Part shown: positions 16,627-24,891 of the stretch, one piece after another | Numbering within the stretch: the stretch's first letter is position 1 | Layout of the letters: each line of letters starts with the position of its first letter | Assembly (NCBI RefSeq): GCF_902506375.1 | Contig: NZ_LR733284.1 | Coordinates: forward strand, 2,837,092-2,901,091 | Reading direction: 5' to 3' | Length of the DNA stretch: 64,000 bases | DNA from: Microbacterium sp. 8M | GTDB lineage: Bacteria; Actinomycetota; Actinomycetes; Actinomycetales; Microbacteriaceae | Position numbers and translations under genes: made by a program | Notes under the pieces: generated by a model | Database searches by the model: none | What the model saw: only the letters and a program-made list of their open reading frames with translations | What the model was told of the DNA's origin: nothing

Positions 16627-17509
16627 GGTGCACGAACCTTTCGTGGAGAGGGGCGCGCCCCTCGGCGATCATGGCGGCGCCGTCGAGGGCGTCGCCGCGG
16701 GCGGGGACCGCCTCGAGCCCCCGAGTCTCCAGCGCGGACGAGACCGCACCGCGGAAGCCGTCGTGCGAGGTCAGGCCGCCGTGCAGAGCGACGACGGCGG
16801 ATCCTCCGGAGGCGGCGAGCGCGGTCTCGGCGAGGAGCCGCGCCGCCTCGTCCCGGATGCCGAGGGCGGCTGCGTCGCCGTGGTCGGCCGCCGCGAGCAC
16901 GGCGGGGGCGAACGTGGCGAGGAGCCGGGCCGGCGCCGCCGCAGCGCCCACCCAGGCGATCGGCGAGGTGCCGTCGCCGATGAGGGCGCCCAGCTCGTCG
17001 GACAGCACGGTCGCAGGGCCGAGCCCGTCGCGGGCGCGGAGCACCGCCCGCACGCCCTCGCGGCCGACCCACGAGCCGCTGCCGAGGTCGCCGAGGTCGG
17101 GGCCCCAGCCGTCGACGCTGCGGTGCGCGTCCGCGGTGATGCCGAGGGCGACCGCGCCCGTCCCGGCGATGAGCAGGACGCCCGCCTCGCCGCCGAGCGC
17201 GCCGGCGTGCGCGGTCACCACGTCGGACGTGACGGCGACCGGTGCACCGCGGTCGTCCGCGAGCGCGCGGGCGAGGGCGTCCGCCTCGGCCTCCGCGTAC
17301 AGGGCGCCGGCCGCGCCGACGCCGATCCGCTCCGGACGCACGTCGGCGAGCAGCGGCAGGATCGCCTCGAGGGCGAGGGCGACACCGTCGCGTGCGGCGA
17401 GGCCCGGCGCTCCGCCGCCCTCGCGGCGGACGGCGGCGCCGTCGACCGTCAGGCGGGCCCGGCACAGCGACTTGCCGAGGTCGATCGCGGCCGTGCCGGA
17501 AGAGGTCAT
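16616..17509 (-). CDS. murK: BadF/BadG-type N-acetylhexosamine kinase (MurNAc/GlcNAc kinase)
   Basis: A 297-residue ASKHA-fold kinase (BcrAD/BadFG family): phosphate-1 motif AAIDLGKS near the N-terminus, GVGAAGALY, a central LLIAGTGAVALG with the catalytic region, and an adenosine motif (ALHGGLTSH). In this family N-acetylglucosamine or N-acetylmuramic acid is phosphorylated at O6. Coupling to murQ points to MurNAc or both sugars, hence the tentative symbol. ATG 17509 is preferred to TTG 17515 because TACATT (17516-17521, minus strand) lies 6 nt before the ATG and there is no ribosome site. Confidence 0.8.
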   Translation of the reverse strand: MTSSGTAAIDLGKSLCRARLTVDGAAVRREGGGAPGLAARDGVALALEAILPLLADVRPERIGVGAAGALYAEAEADALARALADDRGAPVAVTSDVVTAHAGALGGEAGVLLIAGTGAVALGITADAHRSVDGWGPDLGDLGSGSWVGREGVRAVLRARDGLGPATVLSDELGALIGDGTSPIAWVGAAAAPARLLATFAPAVLAAADHGDAAALGIRDEAARLLAETALAASGGSAVVALHGGLTSHDGFRGAVSSALETRGLEAVPARGDALDGAAMIAEGRAPLHERFVHRAG

Positions 17510-17570
17510 GCACAAAATGTACGGGATCCGAACGATCTGGAGAAGCCGCCGGGCCGCGCGGTCGGCGCGG

Positions 17571-18146
17571 TCACCGCACGAGCAGCATGGCGGCCATGAC
17601 GACGAGCGAGAGCGCCATCGCCGCGCCCTCCGTCTCGAGCAGGATCCAACCCTGTGAGCGCCGTCGGCCCGTCGCCACGGCCACTCCCCCGTGCCGCACC
17701 CGGGCGATGACCATGAGGCCGAGCAGTGCGGCCGCGGCGAGCACGGCGACCACGGTCATGGGCACGAGGGCTCCGTGCGCGGAGTGACCCGCCACCGGAA
17801 CGGCCGAGCCGGCCGCAGCGCCGCGGGCGCCGAGCAGAGCGAGCGCGCATACCGCCATCACAACGCAGCCGAGCGCCCGGTGGAAGCACGCGTCGGCGTG
17901 TACGCGGCCGCGGATGCCGACGACGCCGAGCATGGCCGAGCCGATCCCGCACGCCGTGACGAGGAGCAGCACCCCCGGGTCTCCGGTCGCGACGCACAGC
18001 ACGATCATGCCCAGCGCCATGACGACGGCGCTCTGCCGCGCCTGCCATGGCACGGCGCCCGGGGCGACCCGCCCGGCGAGGAGGCAGCAGACGGCGGCCG
18101 TGATGGCGGATCCGGCCATCAGCAGCATCACCGCCGCATGGAGCAT
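17571..18146 (-). CDS. Small polytopic membrane protein, 191 aa, unknown function
   Basis: About six hydrophobic helices with little else; scattered His residues near the ends of helices (MLHAAV, HADACFHRALG, AGHSAHGAL) and a basic cytoplasmic loop (GRRRSQG). It resembles the DUF5134-like membrane proteins of actinobacteria, a weak match. A TAAAGT hexamer lies 7 nt before the ATG and no ribosome site is visible. It is divergent from the TetR gene at 18240, and the shared gap carries inverted repeats, so TetR probably represses it. Confidence 0.65.
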   Translation of the reverse strand: MLHAAVMLLMAGSAITAAVCCLLAGRVAPGAVPWQARQSAVVMALGMIVLCVATGDPGVLLLVTACGIGSAMLGVVGIRGRVHADACFHRALGCVVMAVCALALLGARGAAAGSAVPVAGHSAHGALVPMTVVAVLAAAALLGLMVIARVRHGGVAVATGRRRSQGWILLETEGAAMALSLVVMAAMLLVR

Positions 18147-18157
18147 GCTCGCAACTT

Positions 18158-18183
18158 TATTGATCGGCTGCTCAAAATCAATA
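18158..18183. promoter_or_regulatory. TetR operator candidate (TATTGAT-N12-ATCAATA)
   Basis: Perfect 7-bp arms at 18158-18164 and 18177-18183, AT-rich in GC-rich DNA, lie between the divergent membrane-protein and TetR genes. Nested within is TTGATCGGCTGCTCAA (18160-18175), which shares 11 of 16 bases with the TTGAGC-N4-GCTCAA palindrome before the amine oxidase gene. Confidence 0.55.
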
Positions 18184-18239
18184 CCCCGGGGAGGGATCGG
18201 ATTCGCGCCGTCCGGCGGAGTCTGCGCGAGGATGGACCC

Positions 18240-18824
18240 ATGCCCCGAGTCGTCGACCATGATGCGCGCCGGCGCGACATCGCCGCAGCGCTCCTCGCCG
18301 TGGCCGCGCGCGACGGCCACGAGGGCGTGAACTCGCGGGCCGTCGCGCGAGAGCTCGGCGTCGCCGTGGGGTCGCTGTGGCACTACTTCGACGGTTTCGA
18401 CGACGTCATCCGCGCGGCCGCCGCCGAAGTGACGCGGCGCACCGAGGAGCGCATCCGCGCCGCGACCGAAGGATTGCGGGGGGTCGCGCGCCTCGACGCC
18501 ATCATGCGCGAGGTGCTCCCGGTCGATGCGACCACGCGCACGGAGGCGCACATCGTCGTGGGCTTCTGGGGCCGTCTCGCCTCACTCGCCCCGGCCGAGG
18601 ACGCCTCGGCGGCGACCCTGCCGCTCTGGCGCACGGAGACCGCGGAGGCGCTCGCCCAGGCCGTCGAGGACGGCGAACTCCGCCCGGACGCCCCGCTGGA
18701 CGACCTGCTCGCGCTCCTGCGCGCGATCACCTACGGACAGCAGATCGTCGAGGTCGCCGAACCCGCCGACGCCGCCGCGCACCTGCGCGTGCTGACCGCG
18801 ATCCTGGATCCCTGGCGCGCCTGA
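18240..18824 (+). CDS. TetR-family transcriptional regulator
   Basis: A 194-residue repressor-type protein with an N-terminal HTH (residues about 10-55; GVNSRAVARELGVAVGSLWHYF) and a helical ligand-binding domain with a TetR_C-like end. The ATG at 18240 follows GAGGA by a normal spacing. Inverted repeats in its own promoter region and a related palindrome before the copper amine oxidase gene downstream suggest it controls itself, the divergent membrane protein and amine oxidation. Confidence 0.9.
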   Translation: MPRVVDHDARRRDIAAALLAVAARDGHEGVNSRAVARELGVAVGSLWHYFDGFDDVIRAAAAEVTRRTEERIRAATEGLRGVARLDAIMREVLPVDATTRTEAHIVVGFWGRLASLAPAEDASAATLPLWRTETAEALAQAVEDGELRPDAPLDDLLALLRAITYGQQIVEVAEPADAAAHLRVLTAILDPWRA

Positions 18825-18878
18825 GCTGGCCCGTTGCGCACGCCCGCATCCGGGCGTACCATCGTCGCAACCCGTTTC

Positions 18879-18894
18879 TTGAGCATTCGCTCAA
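18879..18894. promoter_or_regulatory. Palindrome TTGAGC-ATTC-GCTCAA before the amine oxidase
   Basis: A perfect inverted repeat with 6-bp arms and a 4-bp centre, 21 bp before the amine oxidase start. It also contains a -35-like TTGAGC. The half-site matches the inner repeat of the TetR promoter palindrome, so it is a candidate second operator of the neighbouring TetR protein. Confidence 0.5.
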
Positions 18895-18914
18895 CTAAAC
18901 CGCAGAGGTCGACG

Positions 18915-20918
18915 ATGCCCCACCCCGCTCCGCAGCCGCTCACGCTCGAGAAGATCCCGACGCCGCATCCGCTGGATCCGCTCACCGGATCCGAGATCGC
19001 CGCCGCCCGCGCGATCCTCGAGTCAGCGGGTCTCCTCGGCGAGACCGTGCGCGTGCCGATGCTGCTGCCCGACGAGCCCACCAGGGCAGAGCTGGCGGCC
19101 TGGGCTCCTGGCATGCCGATCGACCGCCGCGTCGACGCCACCCTGCTCGACACCGCGACCGGCGTCGCCACCGAGGTCGTGGTGTCGATCACGCGCGGGG
19201 AGGTGCTGCGCGCCGAGCGGGTGCCGAACGACGCACCGCCCTACGGCCAGCCGCAGTACCTGTTCGAGGAGTACGAGCGGGCCGAGGCGATCGCGAAGGC
19301 CTCCCCCGAGTGGCGCGCCGCGATGGAGCGCCGCGGGCTCGCCGAGCACATCGACCTCGCGTTCTGCTCGCCGCTCGCCCCGGGCTTCACCGGCCGCGCC
19401 GACGAGGTCGGTCGCCGGGTCATCCGCTCGCTCACGTTCCTGCGCTACGACGAGCTCGACTCGCCGTGGGCGCACCCGGTCGAGGGTCTCATCGTGCACA
19501 TCGACCTCACCGCGGACAGCGTGATCCGGGTCGAGGACATCGGCGACGTGCCGGTGCCGGCGGGGCACGGCAACTACTACCCCGAGGTGCAGGGCGAGGC
19601 CCGCACGAGCCTCAAGCCGATCGAGATCGTCCAGCCCGAGGGCCCCAGCTTCACGGTCTCCGGATCCCTCGTCGAGTGGGAGAACTGGTCGATGCGGGTG
19701 AGCTTCAACGCCCGCGAGGGCCTCGTGCTGCACGAGGTGCGCTTCGACGGGCGTCCCGTCCTGAACCGCGCGAGCGTGCCCGAGATGGTCGTGCCGTACG
19801 GCGACACCGCGCCGGGACGCTTCTGGATCAGCTACTTCGACGCCGGCGAGTACCTGCTCGGCAAGAACGCCAACCACCTGGCGCTCGGCTGCGACTGCCT
19901 CGGCGTGATCCGCTACCTCGACGGATACGTCGCCGACGACCGGGGCCATCCGGTGCGGATCCCCAACGTCATCTGCATGCACGAGGAGGACACCGGGATC
20001 CTCTGGAAGCACACGAACCTCGAGGGCCGCAACGACGTGCGCCGCGCCCGCCGCTTCGTCGTGTCGTACTTCTCCACGATCGGCAACTACGACTACGGCT
20101 TCTACTGGAACTTCGGCCTCGACGGCACCATCGAGGTGATCGCGAAGGCCACAGGCATCGTGTTCGTCGGCGCCGGGGAACCGGGCGTGCCGCAGCGGCA
20201 CGCCACGGAGCTCGCTCCGGGCGTCTTCGCACCGGTGCACCAGCACCTCTTCTGCGCGCGGCTCGACGTCGCCGTCGACGGGGCCGACAACCGCCTGGTC
20301 GAGGTCGACGCGCAGCGCGTGCCGATGGGTCCGGAGAACCCGTTCGGAAACGCGTTCAGCTGGACGGAGACCCCGCTCGCCTCCGAGTCCGCCGCACAGC
20401 GCGAGGCCGACACCTCGGTCGCCCGCGTGTGGGAGGTGCAGAGCGCCTCGCGCACGAACGCGGTGGGGCGGCCGACGGCCTACCAGCTCGTGCCGCAGCC
20501 GACCGCGCTGCTCATGGCCGACCCCGCCTCCTCGGTCGCCGCCCGCGCCGCCTTCGCCACGAAGCACCTCTGGGCGACCGCGCACCGTGAGGGCGAGTAC
20601 TGGCCCGCGGGGCGCTACCCGAACGCGCACCAGGGCGGCGCCGGACTGCCCGCGTACACCGCGGGTGACGCCCCGCTGGACGGCCCCGACGGCGCCGACC
20701 TCGTGCTCTGGCACACGTTCGGACTCACGCACTTCCCGCGCCCCGAGGACTGGCCGATCATGCCCGTAGACACCGCGGGCTTCGCGTTCCGCCCCTACGG
20801 CTTCCTCGACCAGAACCCCGGCATGGACGTCCCCGAGTCGTCGCAGGCGCACGCCGTGTCCGGCACCTCGACGGGATCCTGCTGCGGCGGCGGAGACGCC
20901 TGCACCTGCGGGCACTGA
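18915..20918 (+). CDS. Copper-containing primary-amine oxidase (TPQ quinoprotein)
   Basis: A 667-residue enzyme that oxidises primary amines to aldehydes with release of H2O2 and ammonia. The TPQ-forming Tyr is residue 392 in the N-Y-D-Y motif, the catalytic base Asp is residue 309 (YFDAGEY), and HQH (about 445) supplies copper ligands. No signal peptide is seen, as in Arthrobacter amine oxidases. The C-terminus is odd: a ~25-residue tail ends in SCCGGGDACTCGH, with four Cys and a His, which is not part of the fold. AGAGG precedes the ATG. Probably controlled by the upstream TetR protein. Confidence 0.93.
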   Translation: MPHPAPQPLTLEKIPTPHPLDPLTGSEIAAARAILESAGLLGETVRVPMLLPDEPTRAELAAWAPGMPIDRRVDATLLDTATGVATEVVVSITRGEVLRAERVPNDAPPYGQPQYLFEEYERAEAIAKASPEWRAAMERRGLAEHIDLAFCSPLAPGFTGRADEVGRRVIRSLTFLRYDELDSPWAHPVEGLIVHIDLTADSVIRVEDIGDVPVPAGHGNYYPEVQGEARTSLKPIEIVQPEGPSFTVSGSLVEWENWSMRVSFNAREGLVLHEVRFDGRPVLNRASVPEMVVPYGDTAPGRFWISYFDAGEYLLGKNANHLALGCDCLGVIRYLDGYVADDRGHPVRIPNVICMHEEDTGILWKHTNLEGRNDVRRARRFVVSYFSTIGNYDYGFYWNFGLDGTIEVIAKATGIVFVGAGEPGVPQRHATELAPGVFAPVHQHLFCARLDVAVDGADNRLVEVDAQRVPMGPENPFGNAFSWTETPLASESAAQREADTSVARVWEVQSASRTNAVGRPTAYQLVPQPTALLMADPASSVAARAAFATKHLWATAHREGEYWPAGRYPNAHQGGAGLPAYTAGDAPLDGPDGADLVLWHTFGLTHFPRPEDWPIMPVDTAGFAFRPYGFLDQNPGMDVPESSQAHAVSGTSTGSCCGGGDACTCGH

Positions 20919-20938
20919 GCCGCGCCGTAAGCCCGCGC

Positions 20939-21011
20939 CCTTCGTCTCGTCGCTGCGCTGCTCGCTCAGGGACCGGTCCCCGGTTCTTGAGCGAGCGCAG
21001 CGAGACGAAGG
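20939..21011. repeat. Dispersed palindromic element, long inverted repeat
   Basis: The sequence reads CCTTCGTCTCG...GCTCGCTCAGGGACCGG and returns as CCGGTTCTTGAGCGAGC...CGAGACGAAGG, an imperfect inverted repeat across 73 bp. It fills the gap between the convergent amine oxidase and LysR genes, suggesting a bidirectional terminator role. It is the CTCGCTGCGCTCGCTCAGG variant of the family at 8045 and 43093. Confidence 0.75.
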
Positions 21012-21014
21012 AGG

Positions 21015-21944
21015 TCAGACCGCCCTGGCGACGAATCCTCCGGATCCGGCGAGCGCGTCGGCGGTCGTGACGATGGTGTCCCGCAGAGCCGCGGCGGCGC
21101 GCGTCGGTGCCATGTCGGCGCGGTGCGCGAGGCTGACGGTGCGCGTGAGCCTCGGCGCGGCCAGGGGCACCGCGCGCAGGCTGGGCCGCTCGAGCGCGAC
21201 CATCGCCGGGACGACGGCGACGCCGACACCGCGCTCCACGAACCGCAGCACCGTGTCCATCTCGGGGCCCTCCACGACGACCTCCGGTACCAGTCCCGCG
21301 GCGACGAAGGCGGCGTCCGTCGCGGCGCGCAGCTCGTAGCTGCGCGGAAACGCGATCAGTGGCAGGTCCGCCACAGCCGCGAGCGCGATCTCGTGCCCGT
21401 GACTCACCGGCGACTGCTCCGCCGACGAGATCACGACGAGATCCTCCTCCAGCAGCGGGATGCGGCTGAGGCTCACCGGAGAGCCTGCGGCGGCATCCGA
21501 CGACGCCAGCAGCGCGAGATCCAGCACACCCTCGGCGAGCGCGGCGACGAGTCCGCGCGAGCCCCGCTCGGTCAGCTCCAGCTCGATGCCGGGATGCGCC
21601 TGGCGGAAGGCGCCGACGACCTCCGGCACGATGCTGGCGCACAGCGACGGCGGCGCCCCCAGGCGCACTCTGCCGCGGCGCAGCCCGGCGATCTCAGCCA
21701 TCTCCCGGCGCACGGAGGCGGCGTCGGCGAGCATCCGGCGCGCGTAGGGCAGCAGCACCTCCCCCGCCGCCGTCAGCGAGATGTGCCCGCGAGCGCGATG
21801 GAAGAGCTCCGATCCGAACTCGCGCTCCAGCGTCGAGATCTGCCGGCTCAGCGAGGGCTGCGCGAGATGCAGCTCCTCCGCGGCGCGCGTGAAGTTGCCG
21901 AGGCGGGCGATCTCGACGAAACCGCGGAGCTGCTCGAGGTTCAT
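21015..21944 (-). CDS. LysR-family transcriptional regulator
   Basis: A 309-residue LTTR with an N-terminal winged HTH (residues 1-60: NFTRAAEELHLAQPSLSRQISTLE) and a periplasmic-binding-protein-like effector domain. ATG 21944 is preferred to 21950 because TAGGCT (21951-21956, minus strand) lies 6 nt before it, whereas the other ATG touches the hexamer. It is divergent from the FrdA-like flavoprotein gene at 22022 and, as is usual for LTTRs, probably activates that gene in response to its substrate. Confidence 0.9.
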   Translation of the reverse strand: MNLEQLRGFVEIARLGNFTRAAEELHLAQPSLSRQISTLEREFGSELFHRARGHISLTAAGEVLLPYARRMLADAASVRREMAEIAGLRRGRVRLGAPPSLCASIVPEVVGAFRQAHPGIELELTERGSRGLVAALAEGVLDLALLASSDAAAGSPVSLSRIPLLEEDLVVISSAEQSPVSHGHEIALAAVADLPLIAFPRSYELRAATDAAFVAAGLVPEVVVEGPEMDTVLRFVERGVGVAVVPAMVALERPSLRAVPLAAPRLTRTVSLAHRADMAPTRAAAALRDTIVTTADALAGSGGFVARAV

Positions 21945-21950
21945 GGCCAT

Positions 21951-22014
21951 AGCCTAGACGCATTCTGTCCAGCTGTATTATGCATTGGAGGAATCATGCG
22001 CGGATTCCTAGCGT
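21951..22014. promoter_or_regulatory. Divergent promoters of the LysR and FrdA-like genes
   Basis: TAGGCT (21951-21956, minus strand) sits 6 nt before the LysR ATG, and TAGCGT (22009-22014, plus strand) sits 7 nt before the flavoprotein ATG. The 50-bp core between them is relatively AT-rich (GTATTATGCATT) and is where an LTTR site would be expected; no clear T-N11-A palindrome could be fixed. Confidence 0.4.
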
Positions 22015-22021
22015 GGAGGGC

Positions 22022-23788
22022 ATGACACAGAACCTCTCCCCCGAACGCCTCGTCGCCACGTCGGTGCTCGTGATCGGCACCGGCGGATCCGGCCTGCGCG
22101 CGGCCATCGAGGTCGCCGAGCAGGGCGTCGACGTGCTGGCCGTCGGCAAGCGGCCTCGCCACGACGCGCACACCTCCCTCGCCGCGGGCGGCATCAACGC
22201 CGCGCTCGGCACGATGGATCCCGAGGACTCCTGGCAGCAGCATGCGGCCGACACCATCAAGGAGAGCTACTTCCTCGCCGACCCGCGCACGGTGGAGATC
22301 GTGACGCGCGGCGCCGAGGAGGGGATCCGCGACCTCGAGCGCTACGGCATGGGCTTCGCCCGCGAGGACGACGGCCGCATCTCGCAGCGCTTCTTCGGCG
22401 CGCACACGTTCCGCCGCACCGCGTTCGCGGGCGACTACACCGGGCTGGAGATCCAGCGCGCGCTCGTGGACCGGGCGGAGCGCCTGGACATCCCGATCCT
22501 CGACACCGTCTACATCACGCGCCTGCTCGTGGACGAGGTGGCCGACGCGGACGGCACCGTTGCGCCCAGGGTCTTCGGCGCCTACGGCTTCGACCTGCTC
22601 GACGGCACCCGCTACCTCATCCACGCCGACGCCGTGATCCTCGCCGCCGGCGGACACAACCGGATCTGGCGGCGCACCTCGTCGCGGCGCGACGAGAACA
22701 CCGGCGACTCGTTCCGGCTCGCGGTCGAGGCGGGCGGCCGCATCCGCGACCCCGAGCTCGTGCAGTTCCACCCCTCGGGCATCCTCCAGCCGGAGAGCGA
22801 GGCGGGCACGCTGGTCTCCGAGGCGGCGCGCGGCGAGGGCGGCATCCTGCGCAACGCGCTCGGCGAGCGCTTCATGCAGCGCTACGACCCCGAGCGGATG
22901 GAGCTGTCCACCCGCGACCGCGTCGCGCTGGCCGCGTACACCGAGATCGCCGAGGGGCGCGGCACGCCGAACGGCGGCGTGTGGCTCGACGTCTCGCACC
23001 TGCCCCGGGAGACGATCATGACCCGGCTGCCGCGCGTCTACCAGGCGATGCTCGAGCTGCAGATGCTCGACATCACGAAGGATCCGATCGAGATCGCCCC
23101 GACCGCGCACTACTCGATGGGCGGCGTGTGGGTGCGCCCCGAGGACCACCGCACCGACGTGGACGGGCTGTACGCGATCGGCGAGGCCTCATCGGGCCTG
23201 CACGGCGCGAACCGGCTCGGCGGCAACTCGCTCATCGAACTGCTCGTGTTCGGCCGGATCACCGGACGCGCGGCCGTCGCGCACGCCCAGGGCCTCGACG
23301 CGCAGCGCCGTTCTGCAGAGGCCGTGCGGCGGGCGCGGGCCGAGGTCGACGACCTCCTCGCGGCCGACGGGCCGGAGAACGTGCGCGCCCTGCAGCGTGC
23401 GATCCGCGACACGATGACCGCGCACGCCGGCGTCGTTCGGGACGATGAGGGCCTGCTCGCCGGGCTGCGCGAGCTCGACGCGATCGAGGAGCGCATGACG
23501 CGGATCGGGATCCATCCCGACATCGCCGGATTCCAGGACCTCGCGCACGCCTTCGACCTGCGCTCCTCGGCGCTGGCCGCAAGGGCGACCCTCGAGGCCG
23601 CCCTGGAGCGGCGGGAGACGCGCGGCTGCCACAACCGCAGCGACTTCCCCGACCTCGATCCGGCGCTGCAGGTGAACCTGGTCTGGTCGCCGTCGACCGG
23701 GGTGGTGCGCGAGGAGATCCCGCCGGTCCCCGCCGAGATCGCCGCGCTCATCCGCGATGTCGACACGGCCGGCAAGCTCGTCGAATAG
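22022..23788 (+). CDS. FAD-dependent FrdA/NadB-like oxidoreductase (orphan flavoprotein)
   Basis: A 588-residue flavoprotein of the succinate dehydrogenase/fumarate reductase/L-aspartate oxidase family. It has the N-terminal dinucleotide fold (VIGTGGSGLRAAIEVAE), the FAD-contacting HTSLAAGGINAALG, QFHPSG, HYSMGGV and the GLHGANRLGGNSL motif, followed by a C-terminal helical domain. No iron-sulfur or membrane subunit and no nadA/nadC lie nearby, so it is neither a usual SDH/FRD nor clearly NadB. The divergent LysR gene suggests substrate-induced oxidation of a dicarboxylate or amino acid. GGAGGG precedes the ATG. Confidence 0.8.
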   Translation: MTQNLSPERLVATSVLVIGTGGSGLRAAIEVAEQGVDVLAVGKRPRHDAHTSLAAGGINAALGTMDPEDSWQQHAADTIKESYFLADPRTVEIVTRGAEEGIRDLERYGMGFAREDDGRISQRFFGAHTFRRTAFAGDYTGLEIQRALVDRAERLDIPILDTVYITRLLVDEVADADGTVAPRVFGAYGFDLLDGTRYLIHADAVILAAGGHNRIWRRTSSRRDENTGDSFRLAVEAGGRIRDPELVQFHPSGILQPESEAGTLVSEAARGEGGILRNALGERFMQRYDPERMELSTRDRVALAAYTEIAEGRGTPNGGVWLDVSHLPRETIMTRLPRVYQAMLELQMLDITKDPIEIAPTAHYSMGGVWVRPEDHRTDVDGLYAIGEASSGLHGANRLGGNSLIELLVFGRITGRAAVAHAQGLDAQRRSAEAVRRARAEVDDLLAADGPENVRALQRAIRDTMTAHAGVVRDDEGLLAGLRELDAIEERMTRIGIHPDIAGFQDLAHAFDLRSSALAARATLEAALERRETRGCHNRSDFPDLDPALQVNLVWSPSTGVVREEIPPVPAEIAALIRDVDTAGKLVE

Positions 23789-23808
23789 GAGCGCCCGCGG
23801 GTGTGACC

Positions 23809-23849
23809 GCGGGCCCGGCGGCGGACTGCTCACCCGCCGCCGGGCCCGC
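23809..23849 (+). terminator. Strong GC hairpin after the FrdA-like gene
   Basis: A perfect 16-bp stem (23809-23824 with 23834-23849) and a 9-base loop start 20 bases past the stop codon. No U-tract follows. It separates the flavoprotein from the AraC gene. Confidence 0.75.
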
Positions 23850-23868
23850 AGTGGTAGAGTGCGGCAAC

Positions 23869-23893
23869 GGATCGTATACAAAGTCGTCGATCC
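23869..23893. promoter_or_regulatory. Inverted repeat around GTATAC before the AraC gene
   Basis: GGATCG (23869-23874) and CGATCC (23888-23893) form arms around TATACAAAG, which contains the palindrome GTATAC and a TATACA -10-like hexamer. It is the only AT-rich stretch in this gap and a candidate promoter/operator for the AraC-type gene. Confidence 0.35.
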
Positions 23894-23922
23894 ACCCCTT
23901 CATCCTCCCGAGGTGATCAGCC

Positions 23923-24879
23923 GTGGCAGCAGTTCCCGTCGCTCCCGCAGACTCCGTCTCCACGCTCGTCGCGCGCAGCATCAGCGAGTTCCGTGCAGCC
24001 GTCTCCGATTCGTTCGTGCCGCTGCAGGTGAGCCGCGACGGATCCGATCCGTTCCGCGGCATGATCCGAGGCGCCGCCGTCGACGAGGTCCATGTCACCG
24101 ACCTGCGCGCGTCACGGCACGTGGTGGAGCGCACGCCCGAGCTCATCGCACGCGGCGACCGCTCGTACTTCAAGGTGAGCCTGATGCTCGCCGGCACCGG
24201 TCTGCTGATCCAGGACGAGCGTGAGGCCGTGCTCAGCCCCGGAGACCTCGCCGTGTACGACACGGACCGCCCCTACTCGCTGGTGTTCGACGAGGACTTC
24301 CGCACCATGGTCGTGATGTTCCCGAAGCACCTGCTGAGCCTGCCGCCGGAGATGGTCGGGCAGCTCACCGCTGTGCGGATCTCCGGCCAGGAAGGCCTGG
24401 GCGGCATGGTCGTGCCCTATCTGCGCCAGCTGGCCACGAACCTCGATCAGCTCGCCGGCGCCACCGGGGCGCGCCTGGCGCACAGCGCGCTCGACCTGGT
24501 CTCCACCGTGTTCACGCGCGAACTCGGACTCGACGAGGCCGCCGCCGATCCGCACCGCGCGCTCGTGCAGCGCATCCGCGGTCACATCGACCGCAACCTC
24601 GCGTCGACGGACCTCGGCCCGGCATCGATCGCGGCGGCGCACTTCATCTCGGTGCGGCACCTGCACGGCCTGTTCCAGGAGCAGGGCACGACGGTGTCGA
24701 CCTGGATCCGCACCCGCCGCCTGGAGCAGTGCCGGCGCGATCTGCTCGATCCGGTGCTCGCCGACCGTCCGGTCGCCGCGATCGCCGCCCGCTGGGGGTT
24801 CGTCGATGCCGCGCACTTCAGCCGCGCGTTCAAGACCGCCTACGGCGTCTCCCCCAGCGAGTACCGGGCGACGCACTGA
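23923..24879 (+). CDS. AraC-family transcriptional regulator
   Basis: A 318-residue regulator starting at GTG with GAGGTGA about 6 nt upstream. Residues about 15-200 form an AraC-binding-like beta-barrel (AraC_binding_2 type: YFKVSLMLAGTGLLIQDEREAVLSPGDLAVYDTDRPY). The C-terminal ~100 residues carry two HTH motifs (SIAAAHFISVRHLHGLFQEQG and VAAIAARWGFVDAAHFSRAFKTAYGVSPSEYR). The effector is unknown. It is convergent with nirD, 12 bp away, and has no obvious partner gene apart from the FrdA-like gene upstream. Confidence 0.92.
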   Translation: MAAVPVAPADSVSTLVARSISEFRAAVSDSFVPLQVSRDGSDPFRGMIRGAAVDEVHVTDLRASRHVVERTPELIARGDRSYFKVSLMLAGTGLLIQDEREAVLSPGDLAVYDTDRPYSLVFDEDFRTMVVMFPKHLLSLPPEMVGQLTAVRISGQEGLGGMVVPYLRQLATNLDQLAGATGARLAHSALDLVSTVFTRELGLDEAAADPHRALVQRIRGHIDRNLASTDLGPASIAAAHFISVRHLHGLFQEQGTTVSTWIRTRRLEQCRRDLLDPVLADRPVAAIAARWGFVDAAHFSRAFKTAYGVSPSEYRATH

Positions 24880-24891
24880 GCAGCGGACGCC

